Shown here: piece after piece, positions 11,442 to 22,904 of the stretch
Position numbering within the stretch: position 1 is the first letter of the stretch
Layout: every line of letters begins with the position of its first letter
Source of the DNA: Proteles cristata cristata
Taxonomy: Eukaryota > Chordata > Mammalia > Carnivora > Hyaenidae
Length of the DNA stretch: 64,000 nt
Reading direction: 5' to 3'
Assembly (NCBI GenBank): GCA_017311185.1
Contig: JAESUZ010002552.1
Location: 1-64,000, forward strand
The notes under the pieces: model-generated
What the model saw: only the letters and a program-made list of their open reading frames with translations
Database searches by the model: none
Told to the model about the DNA's origin: nothing
Position numbers and translations under genes: made by a program

Positions 11442-13116
11442 CTGAATTGAGGGCGGGGGACACAACACTTTCTAAATCAGCCTGATTCTAGTCTACATAC
11501 ATTCAGCCCCCAGTAATCAAAACCAAACAACTTAAAATTACCCAAGGACTTGGAAAATACAGAATATGACGGGATCAAAGGGTAATGAATTCAAGGGGAA
11601 AAAGTCAAATATGGTCCAGGAGGAGAACAAAAGTACTGGATTAGTACCACCTTCTCCTCTGCGGCAGGACTGCCCATCTGAATTACAAACCACACAGCTA
11701 CCGTCCTTACGATGATCTTATCATCTGAACACTACAAGCTGTGATTCATCTCCATCATTATCTTCTAATGGCCTCAATTCTTTCTTTTTTAAAATTTAGT
11801 TCAAAAGTATCATTCTGGATAGCTCTTTTCTCTCTATCTGATGTGTATTTCCACCAGTTGCTGCCCTTGAAATTTATCTTAAATCATTAGTCAGTCTACT
11901 GTGAAATCACTCCTATTCTTTAAATTGCTATCATTGAAGAAATTTTCTTCACTTAAGTGGATTCATTAAAAATCTACGTCTCTTTCTCTCATACTTATCT
12001 ATCAATCATTTCTGTTTCATGCCCAAGTAGAATGTGTCCTTTATGAAAATTAGACTTTTAAAAATATGTAATTGTAATGGGAGAAAGTATTTCAGGGTCT
12101 TAAACTATTTAATGAATTTGGTCAAACTGAAGTGGTCAAACCTCTGCCTGGTTCAAAAATGTATGTGTCAATAAAACCATGTTTCTGGCCCTAGTAAAAA
12201 GAACAGATCTCAGAATTCAGCATCTTTCTCTATTTGGTACAAAATAAGGATTCACAAAGGAAATATTTGATTCATGGAGGCCTCAAATCATATAATTGTC
12301 AGTCCAGTCCTTTCCAGTATCAAAATTTTCAGCCTGGAAATGGAGCCTGAAAAAAAATGACTAAGTAAGAAATTCACCTCTTTCTGCCATTCCAACTGAT
12401 ATGGAGTGATAAGACAATTGTATGGAGGAACATAGGAACTAAAACACTGTCAATATTGATCTCCCACACTCACCAAGAACTACATCCAAGAACTATTAAA
12501 TACGCATGAGGCTAAGATGTAAGCAAGAGACACATCTTGCATGTTTCTAAATGCTGTAGATCTCTGCTCATACCATAACCCCTCTCCTAGATCTATGTCT
12601 TTATCTCCTCTCTAACCGATTTCTACATTCTTAAACAGTTCAAGTCTCATAGCTTTGAACCCTTTCCTGATCGTATTAATTAATTTTCACTCCTTGATTT
12701 GTTTCCCAATCACTGTGCTAATCATTTGGCTCAACCTGAACTGCATGTAACTGTGGTATATGCTTGAAAATGTGAATCCAATTAGGATTGTGAGGTCTTT
12801 GAGGGCACAGGCCAGTCCTGGACTATCTCACATCCTCTAAAGCTCCTTGTTAAAATATGTATTTGAAACATCAGCACCCAGATACTGTTGGTGCCTTATG
12901 AGTGCAACTAAGACGGCTTCCAGCCAATCTGGAGGAAAAGAGATCCCTTCTGGGTTTTTCAAGCAAGGGAGAAAGACTATGCAACTCTAATTCCAAAATA
13001 AACCAAACCATTTGCAAACAAGGCAATATTCTGGTTTGATATCCTAAGTACTAAACTCCAGTAAATAAATGCTTTTTATTTATGTTTTTTATTTATTAAA
13101 TAAATATCTTTCTTAC
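11442..13116. other. TBCEL intron, 1.7 kb
   Basis: No SINE or L1 recognised. About 12600-12850 weakly resembles a forward L2 3' end (gaggtctttgagggcacagg). Otherwise I see nothing. Confidence 0.6.
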
Positions 13117-13249
13117 CTTTCATAGGAGAGCCCTGAGGTGTGGCTGGGACATGGACTCCCATCCCAGGACCACGACGGTAAGGGAAGTTTTCAGGACTAT
13201 ATTTTTCACATAATACTTGCATAAAACTCCGTCCACTAGGTTGATCCAT
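13117..13249 (-). CDS. TBCEL: TBCEL first coding exon (residues 1-44)
   Basis: Encodes the N-terminal lead of TBCEL before the LRRs, from [11 protein letters not shown] to QGSPMK plus one base of D45. The start ATG is at 13249-13247 in a strong Kozak context (A at -3, G at +4). If the exon begins at the upstream acceptor, an in-frame TAG lies just before it at 13261-13259, which supports this start. The donor is ATGAAAG|GTAAGAAAG (GT at 13115-13116), near consensus. The segment is polar and proline/glycine-rich, with no signal peptide or membrane segment, which fits a cytosolic protein. Confidence 0.97.
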
Positions 13250-13266
13250 CTTCCTTTCCTAAAATT
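13250..13266 (-). other. TBCEL: TBCEL 5' UTR part of the first coding exon
   Basis: Seventeen bases lie between the ATG and the AG of a good acceptor (TTTCTTGGTTTCTCATAG, AG at 13267-13268). A second AG at 13259-13260 (ATTTTAG) could serve as an alternative acceptor and would shorten the leader by 8 bases. The first AG after the pyrimidine tract is the more likely site. Confidence 0.75.
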
Positions 13267-13719
13267 CTATGAGAAACCAAGAAATCAACCAAGTTACTCA
13301 TTTGCTGTATAAGAAATGTGTATAGCAAGCCAATTATTTAGGATGCACTAGCCCAGGCAGTACAGACATAGAAGACACGGTCAATGTTCCCAGGAATTCA
13401 CACTGTGGTGAGACCTTATGATGTCGGGAGGCTATCTATGTAGACAAATGACAGCAATGCAGTCCAGTATATAATAATTGCAATCCAGATGAACAGTGCC
13501 ACAAGATGTAGATGAGGAAACAGTCATTTCCAGCCAAGGGTAATAGGAAGACTCTGGGCTGGTACGTGGAGTTTATGTGGTAAGTTAGAGGAAAAAGGTC
13601 TAAAAAGAAAGGTGTAGACCCAACATCAGATAAGGAGTTTAGATGAATCCACTGATATTTATCCCTCAAAACCCATTCTCCTCTTCTTCCACCCTAAAAG
13701 AATTTTTAATTGTATACAT

Positions 13720-14040
13720 AGGACTCAGAGATGAGTATATGACTAAGTTCTAGCTGATGGGATAGAAATGGTCTATGGCAGACAGCCAGAGTATGCCCTT
13801 TGCCTCCTTCCTGATCTCTGGCTCAGTTCTGTCGCCTAGAAAACAAATACCACTTTGCACTATGGGACCAAAGAGCACATGCTGAGAAGGGAAAACAAAG
13901 AGCTGAAAAGAACCTAAGTCCCTGAGGACTTCATGGAACTGGGCTGCCATACTGGACTCCGTTATCTCTGGAAATTTCTGTGAAAGATACATAACCTTTT
14001 CTTTTATGTAAGCCAGTGTTCAGTTTTTCAATTACTTAGA
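13720..14040 (+). mobile_element. Ancient LTR-like repeat
   Basis: The pattern gactaagttctagctgatgg, then acttcatggaactgggctgc and gtgaaagatacataaccttt, resembles old mammalian solo LTRs or related repeats. The family is not certain. Confidence 0.4.
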
Positions 14041-14188
14041 AATGGACCTAATCCTATCTAAAACAGAATGTGATTTCTTTTGGTTTTGAGTTTGGGTAGA
14101 GTCAGCTGAAGATCCAAACATACAGTAACTCTAGCATTCTCCTAGTACTCACGCAGAGGTTAAAACAGGTAATATTAAAAACATGCTA

Positions 14189-14397
14189 GGGGTGCCCGGG
14201 TGGCTCAGCTGGTTGAGTGTTTGACTCTTGATTTTGGCTATGGTCATGAAATCAGGGTCATGGCATTGAACCCCGAGTCAGGCTCTGTGCTGAGAGTGGA
14301 GCCTGCCTGAGATTCTCTTTCTGTCTCCCTCTGCTCCCTCCCCTGCTTGTGCACTCTCTCTAAAGTAAATAAATAAATAAACAAAACAAAACAAAGT
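14189..14397 (+). mobile_element. Carnivore tRNA-Lys SINE, old type
   Basis: GGGGTGCCCGGGTGGCTCAG head with the older gactcttgattttggct body. The tail is a (AAAC/AAAT) run, and weak duplication of a[ac]atgcta flanks it. Confidence 0.9.
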
Positions 14398-14619
14398 AAA
14401 TGCTAACTTCTGACAGCCTGCTAACCCACTATCTTGAGGGGCTGGCCTAGGAGCTGTATTAAATATATACCAAAATGTAAGCAACTAATGATCTCGGTAG
14501 TTCCAACTATCAGATATCAAGCTTTTTACTAAAATAATCAGAAAAAGGAAGATGAATAAAGTACTCTAAGACGAAGGGATAACATGTAAAAAGGGATAGC
14601 ACTAAGAATGCACAATGGT

Positions 14620-14833
14620 GGGGCGCCTGGGTGGCTTAGTCGGTTAAGCGTCCGACTTTGGCTTAGGTCATGATCTCGCAGTTCGTGGGTTCGAGCCCCA
14701 CGACGGGCTCTGTGCTGACTGCCAGCTCAGAGCCTGGAGCCTATTTCAGAGTCTGTGTCTCCCTCTCTCTCTGACCCTCCCCTGCTCACGCTCTCTCTCT
14801 CTCTCCTAGAAATAAATTTAAAAAAAAAAAAAA
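14620..14833 (+). mobile_element. Carnivore tRNA-Lys SINE, young
   Basis: Full-length, with CTCCTAGAAATAAA tail junction and a pure A tail. Perfect 16-bp duplication aagaatgcacaatggt at 14604-14619 and 14834-14849. Confidence 0.97.
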
Positions 14834-14899
14834 AAGAATGCACAATGGTCTAAAAGAAAACAGCATGAGGAGTAACTAAAAAGGCACCTCAGGGGAAAT

Positions 14900-15115
14900 T
14901 GTATGTGCTACCTTAAGAAGCTGAACTTTATTCCATAGAAAACAAGAAGAAATTAATAGGTTTTAAGGAAGGGAATATAACATTTAAAATTTTTAGAAAG
15001 TTCTTTTTGCCTCTTTTTGGCTGATTCATCAAGTAGCTGATGAATAAGAGGGAATACATACTGAAGGCAGGGAGAAGAGCTAGAAGGATAACACAAAAAT
15101 ATAGAAGAGACCTCA
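14900..15115 (-). mobile_element. L2-like remnant
   Basis: gctgaactttattccatag then ggttttaaggaagggaatat fit the antisense L2-type pattern. Weak. Confidence 0.35.
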
Positions 15116-16075
15116 GGCAAGGAAAAGAAAAGCAAAAATAAAGTATTGGGACCACATCAAAATAAAAAACTTTTGCCCAGCAAAGGAAACCATCAACAGA
15201 GCAAAAGGCAACCTACAAATAGGAAGATACCTGTAAATGATATATCTGAAAAGGGTTAATATTCAAAACATATAAAGAACTTATATAACTCAACACTAAA
15301 AAAAAATCCAATTAAAATATGGGCAGAGGACCTGAATAGACACTTTTCCAAAGAAGATGTATAGATTGCCAGTAGGCCCATGAAAAGCTCAAGCATCACT
15401 AATCATCAGGAAAATGCAAATCTAAACCACAATAAAATAACACCTCACATCAGTCAGAATGGCAAGTATCAAAAAGACAAGAAATAAGTGTTGGAGAGGA
15501 TGTGGAGTAAAGAGAACCCTCATGCACCATTAATGGGAATGGTGCAACCACTGTGGAAAACAGTATTGAGGTTCCCCTAAAAGTTAAAAATCTCTATGGT
15601 ATCTCTATACCATATAATCCAGTTCTTCCACTATTATTTACCCAAAGAAAATGAAAACACTAATTTGAAAAAGTAGATGCACCCCTATGTTCATTGTAGC
15701 ATTACTGACAAAAGCCAAGATATGGAAGCAATCCAAGTACCCATAGACAGATGAATGGATAAAGATGTGGTATGTGTGTATACATACATACATACATATG
15801 TACCTACATACATACATACAATGGAATATTATTCAGCCATAAAAAAGAATGAGATCTTGCCATCTGGAACAACATGGATGAACCTAGAGGGCATTATGCT
15901 AAATGAAATGAGTCAGAGAGAGAAAAACAAATACCATATGATTTCACTTATCTATGGAATTTAAAAAACAAAACAAATAAACAGATCTTTAAATAAAAAG
16001 AAAAACTGATGGTTGATAGAGGGAACACATGTTGGGAGATGGGCAAAATAGATTAAAAAGAGGGAAAGGGGGTCA

Positions 16076-16282
16076 GGGGTGCCTGGGTGGCTCAGTCGGT
16101 TAAGCATTCAACTTTAGCTCAGGTTGAGATCTCAAGGCTCATTTGTTCAAGCCAGGCGTCAGGCTCTGTGCTGACAGCTCAGAGCCTGGAGCCTCCTTTG
16201 GATTCTGTGTCTCCCTCTCTCTCTGCCCCTCCCCTGCTCACACTCTGTCTCTCTCTCAAAAATAAACACTAAAAAATAGATA
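16076..16282 (+). mobile_element. Carnivore tRNA-Lys SINE
   Basis: GGGGTGCCTGGGTGGCTCAG head and CTCTCAAAAATAAACA junction. Inserted in the L1 3' UTR, with an imperfect flanking gattaa[ag]aag. Confidence 0.94.
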
Positions 16283-16298
16283 AAAATGATTAAGAAGG

Positions 16299-16516
16299 GA
16301 AGCCTGGGTGGCTCAGTCGGTTAAGCATCCGACTTCGGCTCAGGTCATGATCTCATGGTCCATGGATTTGAGCCCTGTGTCAGGATCTGTGCTGACAGCT
16401 AGCTCAGATCCTGGAGCCTGTTTCAGATTCTGTGTCTCCCTCTCTCTCTGACCCTCCCCTGCTCATGCTGTCTCTCTCTGTCTCTCAGAAATAAATAAAA
16501 CATTAAAAAAAATTTT
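16299..16516 (+). mobile_element. Carnivore tRNA-Lys SINE
   Basis: Slightly 5'-truncated (starts AAGCCTGGGTGG), with CTCTCAGAAATAAA junction. The duplication aaaaatgattaagaa flanks it (16283-16297 and 16517-16531). Confidence 0.95.
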
Positions 16517-16924
16517 AAAAAATGATTAAGAAATACAGACGTTCAGTTATAAAAACAAGTCATGAAGATAAAAAGTACAGCATAGGGAATATAGTCAATA
16601 CTACCGTAATCATGTTTTATGGTGACAATGTCAACTACGTTTATTGTGATGAGAACTGAGTGATGCACAGGATTGTTGTATCAATACGTTCCACGTGTGA
16701 AACTAATATAATATTGTATGTTAATTACACTTCAATTAAAAATAAAGAGCAATGTTCTTAAAATGTTAAAAAAAAAAACAAAACAAAACACCAGAAACCA
16801 AAACAGGAGAGAGATGACAAGGGCTTGACCTAGTACAGTGGTAGTATAAAGAGAAAGCAGGGGCAGATTCAAGGTCAATTTAGAAAGCAAGATTTTCCGT
16901 CCAGTTTCCAAGTTAAAAAAAAAA

Positions 16925-16948
16925 GTGTGTGTGTGTGTGTGTGTGTGT
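16925..16948. repeat. (GT)n microsatellite
   Basis: About 12 uninterrupted GT units after an A run. Confidence 0.95.
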
Positions 16949-16949
16949 A

Positions 16950-17870
16950 TTAAAAAGCAAGCAAGCTTTTCAGAATTACAGGAGCTGAGGAGAAGATATA
17001 GTCAAGACGGATCCCCAGGTTGCTAGTACAGGTGACCAGGTGACTGATGATGCCATTAAGCAAAAAGAAAATATGAAGAGATTTCATTTTGTGGAAGAAA
17101 ATGATGAATTCCACTTTAAACACGTCCAGTCTGAGGCATCTGTGGACTATCCGAGGAAACAGTCTGCAGTTGGTGAGAAATGTGAGCTAGAGGGGAGGAT
17201 TTCTATCTGCATCCTCAGGACACAGGCAATACTACTACTAAGAACAGCAAGACAACAGAGCTCTCAGGGACACTGCTGTTGAAGGGGCAGGCAGAGGGGG
17301 CAAAGTCATGAAGAAAAGGAATAACCACAGAGTAGGGTGTACAGTCAACAATTCTGAGTTTTAATTAGGACGAGGATGAAACGGGCTGACAAATTAGGCA
17401 AGAACAAGAAAGAGTAGAGAATCGGGGGCAACTGTCAAGGATTTTCCTCTTAGAAGGATGAACATGATTATAGATTACAGAGAAGCAGGAAGTAGAGCTA
17501 AAGAGGCTGACAATGACGACTAGTATGTGGTCCTAAAAGAAACCAGCAGGTATAAGCATTGAAAATCGAAAAACTTCTCCGAAGGCTATAGGATACGAGC
17601 CAGATAACGGTCCAAACTACTTGCCATTGGAAGGGACGTATTCCCTTCACTGTGTTACACTAGTTTACTTTTACTTATATAGTTTATTATGCTGAGTGTT
17701 AGGTATTTTTCTCATGTGACTGTATGAACTCCATCATTACATTATAAAAGGGAGCAGAGTGGTGCTATTTTATTTCTCCAGTATTAATTCACAGCATCTG
17801 GCACAGCTCACTACGCAGGGCTCAATAAATGTTGCAGAGTCCTAAAATCATTTGCCTCCAGTGTCTGAGC
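16950..17870. other. Intron stretch, unrecognised
   Basis: Moderately GC sequence that may be an ancient repeat (16985-17600). No diagnostic core can be named and no exon is evident. The 80-codon frame at 17040-17282 has no family resemblance. Confidence 0.5.
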
Positions 17871-17879
17871 AGAAAGACC

Positions 17880-18110
17880 AGAGGCTTCAGGATGGGGAGT
17901 AGGTGTAAGCCCCACTCAGTTCTACCACTTAATAGTTTTGTGTCTTCAGGCAAAACGCTATCTCTCTAGGACTCAAATGTCTTTGTCTGTAATACTATAT
18001 GAGTATCTAGACTATGGGGATTTCAGGGTTGCTGTAGAGCTCTAAAATATACAAGTGCACTCATTGGGATTACAGGGCTGCTGTAAAGCTCTAAAATATA
18101 CAGATGTTAC
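17880..18110 (+). mobile_element. MIR SINE with an internal duplication
   Basis: Forward MIR (cttaatagttttgtgtcttc, ctctctaggactcaaatgtc). The segment gggatttcagggttgctgta is repeated in diverged form about 49 bp later as gggattacagggctgctgta. Confidence 0.65.
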
Positions 18111-18129
18111 TAATTACATATTACAAGAA

Positions 18130-18300
18130 GTTGCAGTATGGTAGAAAGCACGTGAATGTAGAAAACTCAGGCTCTATCATTTACTGGTTGGGAAGAACAT
18201 AAGCTAGCTCTGTAACCTCTCTCTAATTTTCTCACCTATAGATGGGCTAAAATGTTCTTCTCAGGTTTACGGTAAGAATTTGAAAAAAGCATCAATATAA
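18130..18300 (+). mobile_element. MIR SINE
   Basis: Forward MIR fragment: catttactggttgggaagaa, then gtaacctctctctaattttc and tcacctatagatgggctaaa. Confidence 0.6.
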
Positions 18301-18877
18301 AAGTGGTCTTGAACCTTGGCCCATTCCCTAAATTGCTACCAGGGCCATGTCTACTGTACTCTGTAAAATCAATTCACAAATGCCTAGAACAAAGTGGATA
18401 CTGACCAAGCACATGGCCATCTACTGAACAAAAGTTTCATTTACCAAGGTTTAGACTATGAAGTACATTTCATAATGAGGATATCACAAGTCATCTTGAA
18501 AATTCAGGACTGCCCTCTGTCAGGATCCTCATTCATGAGCTCAAAGACAGACTTGTTTCAGTGCAAGGCAGTTTGTTCTTTCCGTCCACGCGGGTGACAA
18601 ATGCTGAGGTCCTCTATCTCAGTGCTGATTGTTGTCGCAAAACTGAAGTGTGTGTGTTCATCTAAGACTTCAGGAGCCTTCAGGTGGACGGTTCTTTTAC
18701 AATGTAAACTTATCACCAATAGCAGACAACACAGGGTACGTGCTATGCCACTAGGGACAAACACCACAGTTCTTATCAAAGACCTGTCTCAAGCAGAATG
18801 CCAACAGAATTTTTGGAAATGTTTAACAAAAGTCAAAGAAGTTATACTGTTATCTTCTATTTACTTAGCAGCTCAAT
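18300..18877. other. Intron stretch, unrecognised
   Basis: Unique-looking DNA with open frames on both strands around 18560-18880. None has a recognisable family or splice context, and the plus one runs into a SINE. Confidence 0.5.
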
Positions 18878-19090
18878 GGGGCATCAGGGTGAGTCACTTG
18901 GGTATGTGTCCGACTCTTAATTTCAGCTCAGGTCATGATCTCATCTCACGGTTAGTGAGTTCTTAGTGAATTTGAGCCCCATGTCAGGCCCTGTGCTGAC
19001 AGCATGGAGCCTGCTTGTAATTCTTTGTCTCCTCTCTTTCTCTTTCTGCACCTCCCCTGCTCATGCTCTCTCTCTAAAATAAATAAACAC
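18878..19090 (+). mobile_element. Carnivore tRNA-Lys SINE, rearranged old copy
   Basis: Diverged head (GGGGCATCAGGGTGAGTCAC), with a short internal repeat of gttagtgagttcttagtgaa where the B-box should be. Its tail is broken by the next SINE. Confidence 0.88.
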
Positions 19091-19091
19091 T

Positions 19092-19312
19092 GGGGCGCCT
19101 GGGTGGCTCAGTAGGCTAAGCGTCCGACTTTGGCTCAGGTCATGACCTCACGGTTCGTGGGTTGGACCCCCATGTCAGGCTCTGTGCTGGCAGCTAGCTC
19201 AGAGCCTGGAGCCTGCTTCAGATTCTGTGTCTCCTCTCTCTGACCCTCCCCTGCTTACGCTGTCTCTCTCTCTCTCAGAAAATAAAAAAAAATTAATAAA
19301 AACAGTCTTAAA
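19092..19312 (+). mobile_element. Carnivore tRNA-Lys SINE
   Basis: Inserted in the A-rich tail of the previous SINE, so the tail sequence aaaataaa[a]taaaca[ct]t appears on both sides. CTCTCAGAAAATAAAA junction. Confidence 0.95.
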
Positions 19313-19344
19313 AATAAAATAAACATTAAAAAACAATAAAAGGT

Positions 19345-20391
19345 GTGGGAGGAAGGTGCTAAACTGTCACTGTCTGTCAAAATAATATTTGCCAAGTTTA
19401 AATAGCATCTTTAAGCTGGAAGCTTTAGAACTATTTAAACTCAAACCAATTCAAGGGCAATAATGTAATACACACTTCAAATATAGGGAAACTGAGGGAT
19501 GGCAACATAAGAGACATACTCAAATTAAAATAAGTGCTAGTAAGCCAGCAATCATGTGAGCTTAAGAAGTTATTCCTCATGGCCCTATGCTTTAACAACT
19601 CTTCCAAATAGTCTGAGGTTTCTTTTATATTCTTTTTTTCCTACAGACTTAAAAGCAATGCCAGGCACCTGTATTGGTCATTTTCCAGGATACTCTATTG
19701 GAATAGCTCTCCAGGAATGTAGATAGTGTGCACATGAATACACGAGCTTTGAATTAGAACATTAAGATTGTAAAATTGATCGGTAACATAAATCTATTCA
19801 AAATCTGTTGAGGCAAGTTTTAGGAGGAACAGTAGGTGGGAAAGGAAAACTGGAAACCAAACAGGCTGATAAATGAGGAAATATAGGATGGAACAAGATC
19901 TTTAACTGAAACCTTTTAAAAGACTTTTTGGGGGTGGAGGGGGTAATCTAGGACTTTGGAGAGAACAGGTGTCAAATTACATCTGACCACGTCTCCAGTT
20001 GGCAGAGTTCTAACGAATTTGTGAAAGAATTTTGAATTGGTTCTGGAAGCCAGGGAGCCAGGAGTCTTGGGTGATGTTGCTTGGTTCCGTTCCCAAGTCG
20101 TGGAGCGCGGCTGTGAAAATCTCAACCACTTTGTGCCTCAAATCCGAACTGTAATGTGCTCTTGTAAGAGTGTGGGGACAAAGTCAGGATGAAGTGCAAA
20201 CTGGAGGATAATGTGCTCAGTATGTTTTTGCCAAAGAGATTATAGTCTAAGAACAGAATGTCCAGTCACCTAAAACTCCCCACAGCTGTCAAACTATTTG
20301 TACTTGATGTTGCCGGCAAAGGGTCAGGTCAAAGCCAGTACGAAACTCAACGCAACTGAAAACAGAACACTTCTGACCGCTAGCACTGGAA
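19345..20391. other. Intron stretch, unrecognised
   Basis: No repeat or exon identified. A G-rich patch ttttgggggtggagggggta lies at about 19925-19944. Confidence 0.5.
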
Positions 20392-20410
20392 GGTACACAA
20401 GATATATCTT

Positions 20411-20623
20411 TTTTTTTTTTTTAATATATTTTTATTTATTTCTAGGAGAGAGAGCGTGAGGAGGGGAGGGTCAGAGAGAGAGGGAGTCACAGACTGAAAC
20501 AGGCTCCAGGCTCCGAGCTGGCAGTCAGCACAGAGCCCGACGCGGGGCTCGAACCCACCAACCGCGAGATCATGACCTAAGCGAAAGTCGGATGCTCAAC
20601 CGACTAAGCCACCCAGGCGTCCC
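20411..20623 (-). mobile_element. Carnivore tRNA-Lys SINE, young
   Basis: Reverse, near full-length. Perfect 19-bp target duplication ggtacacaagatatatctt at 20392-20410 and 20624-20642. TTTCTAGGAGAG tail junction. Confidence 0.97.
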
Positions 20624-20965
20624 GGTACACAAGATATATCTTGATGCTGGTGTGCAAGATCAATATGCCCTTCACAAAAATACTTTATGGTGGAGTAGCA
20701 CACTTCATCAAGTGTGAATACCAATAGCACTAGCCTCACTCACAACTTCAGGAAAAAAAAAACAACAGAGGGAGGAAATAAAGAATAAGGGTAGAAAGGA
20801 GATTTGCTTTTCCGCTGCACCTACTTGAACCACCTGAACTCCCTGTATGCACACATCTTTTCCTTTCATATACTGTATTACCTTTTTGAAATATGAACAT
20901 TTTCAAGTGACCTATCTGGGAATAAGTGAATAGTCTACCAAATGTTTTTTTAATTCCTCATTGTT

Positions 20966-21197
20966 TGTTTTTTTTTTTTTTTTAATTTTTTAATGTTTTT
21001 TATTTATTTCTAGGACAGAGAGAGACAGCGTGAGCAGGGGAGGGTCAGAGAGAGAGGGAGTCACAGACTGAAACAGGCTCCAGGCTCTGAGCTGGCAGTC
21101 AGCACAGAGCCCGACGCGGGGCTCGAACCCACGAACCGCGAGATCAGGACCTAAGCGAAAGTCGGACGCTTAACCGACTAAGCCACCCAGGCTCCCC
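20966..21197 (-). mobile_element. Carnivore tRNA-Lys SINE, young
   Basis: Reverse, flanked by perfect taattcctcattgtt (20951-20965 and 21198-21212), with a T16 or longer tail on the plus strand. Confidence 0.97.
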
Positions 21198-21289
21198 TAA
21201 TTCCTCATTGTTATCAACTGCCTGTGAAAAAAATTCCAAATTAGGATTTGGAATTCGATGTGAAATATATAGTATTAATAATAATTTTT

Positions 21290-21496
21290 TTTTTTTATTT
21301 CTAGGAGAGAGAGAGAGAGAGAGAGAGACAGCGTGAGCAGGGGAGGGTCTGAGAGAGTCACAGACTCTGAAACAGGCTCCAGGCTCTGAGCTGGCAGTCA
21401 GCACAGAGCCCGACGCGGGGCCCAAACCCACGAACCGCGAGATCATAACCTGAGCGAAAGTCGGATGCTTAACCGACTAAGCCACCCGGGCGGCCC
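21290..21496 (-). mobile_element. Carnivore tRNA-Lys SINE, young
   Basis: Reverse, flanked by perfect agtattaataataattttt (21271-21289 and 21497-21515). The next copy on the left is only about 90 bp away in the same orientation. Confidence 0.97.
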
Positions 21497-21515
21497 AGTA
21501 TTAATAATAATTTTT

Positions 21516-22038
21516 AAAGGAACTAGGGAATGAGGAAGAAAAGAGAAATAGAATGATGGCCAAAAGGAAATAAATACTTTTGTAAAACAGCAACTGGGAA
21601 AGAAAAAGAAAGGATGAAACCCACCAGAGCCACAGAATGAGACTAAATGAGAGGTGGGGGTAAGACAGAGCCAGAGTGCACAGGCTCCCCTTGGCCTTAA
21701 CAAAGGTGAAGCAGAAGTCCATTTTGACATGGACAGAAAGGCTGGACGAATGCCCTCAGGGCTGCAGGGTCATTTCCTTTGCTAGCCAAGTTAAATGTGT
21801 TAATAAAAGTTAACTAAATATTTCCTATAAATTACCTAAACTATCAAAACTACTGTGGCTTTGGAACCACAAGGACTCCAGGAGGCAGAGGTTATGGGGC
21901 TGTAACCCCAGGGATGCTCCGGGAGCTCTGGGCTTCCCAGGCCACCTGTCACTGTGGAGACTACCAGAAAGAGTATTTCCTACAGCAGGAAGCTGATTGT
22001 GCAGGATGCACACTACTGCAATGGTAAATAGCTGGGAA
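21516..22038. other. Intron stretch, unrecognised
   Basis: No recognised repeat or exon. GC rises locally at 21860-21960 without CpG enrichment. Confidence 0.5.
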
Positions 22039-22050
22039 CAGATTCACAGC

Positions 22051-22275
22051 TTTGTTTTTTTTTTTAATGTTTATTTTTGTGAGAGAGAGAGAGACAGAGA
22101 GAGACAGAGTGTGAGCAGGGTAGGGGTAGAGAGAGAGGGAGACAGAATCCGAAGCAGGCTCCAGGCTCTGAGCTATCAGCACAGAGCCAAATGCGGGGCT
22201 CGAACTCACGAACCATGAGATCATGACCTGAAACGAAGTTGGACGCTTAACCGGCTGAGCCACCCAGGAGCCCCC
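22051..22275 (-). mobile_element. Carnivore tRNA-Lys SINE
   Basis: Reverse, flanked by agattcacag (22040-22049 and 22276-22285), with ttatttttgtgagagag junction. Confidence 0.95.
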
Positions 22276-22289
22276 AGATTCACAGTTCT

Positions 22290-22900
22290 AAAAAATAAAT
22301 CATAATAATTCAAAATATGCACTAATTTAAGAGGCTTAATATCCAGAAGAGTTTTCAGAGCATTAAAATAATGGAGATGAGGGAAACACTCCGAGGGAGT
22401 TTAAAATTATTTTCAGCCACCTGGCATAGGACTCGCTCTTGTACAACTGGCCCATCTTCTCTATCCATTGGAGAAGGGCAGAAAAACCCCACTCTAAAAG
22501 CTCGCTGCTGGTAGTTTGCTACCAAATATTTGAAAACAAAACTTAAACTAAACATTTTGGCAGATTCATTTTTAGTTTCCCTTGGTCAGAGAACACTTTG
22601 TTCCCATCATCTTTCTGCACTTAGGTACCTATTTCCTTTACAAGACAATCTAAGAATAACAATCTCTTGATGACTTGTTTAATAAAATTGGGGACAACAA
22701 ATATTTTAGTTTTCTCTGCTATCTCTTTATTTGCACTTTATCAAGTGGTTCCCATTGGGCTTATTTGCCCATCCGTTTGTTCATAAAAATGTGTGCCTTC
22801 ACAAAGCTTAGTCTCACTTAGTTTTGTTCAACAAAGATTAACCAAAAAACAACAACAAAAACCCCAAAAACAAAAACAAAGATGAACTGGACACCAGATC
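22290..22900. other. Intron stretch, unrecognised
   Basis: AT-rich, with a short (AAC)n patch at about 22840-22880. Nothing else seen. Confidence 0.55.
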
Positions 22901-22904
22901 TATG

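Larger units (their letters stand above)
15140..16770 (+). mobile_element. L1 3' half interrupted by two SINEs
   Basis: ORF2 C-terminal coding remnants run from gaccacatcaaaataaaaaa (about 15150) through ggtatgtgtgta and atggaatattattcagccat to about 16065. The 3' UTR resumes at 16530 (acagcatagggaatatagtc) and ends in an A run at about 16770. An (ACAT)n patch lies at 15780-15820. The two SINEs at 16076 and 16299 split the 3' UTR. Confidence 0.92.

Noticed and set aside
14620..14700. tRNA-like sequence at SINE heads (A and B boxes, tRNA-Lys resemblance)
   Set aside because: The tRNA-like head is part of each SINE and lacks a foldable mature tRNA. None is a genuine tRNA gene.
18601..18966. 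A 121-codon plus-strand frame in TBCEL intron 1
   Set aside because: No family resemblance, no promoter or splice context, and it runs into a SINE. An opposing frame covers the same DNA.
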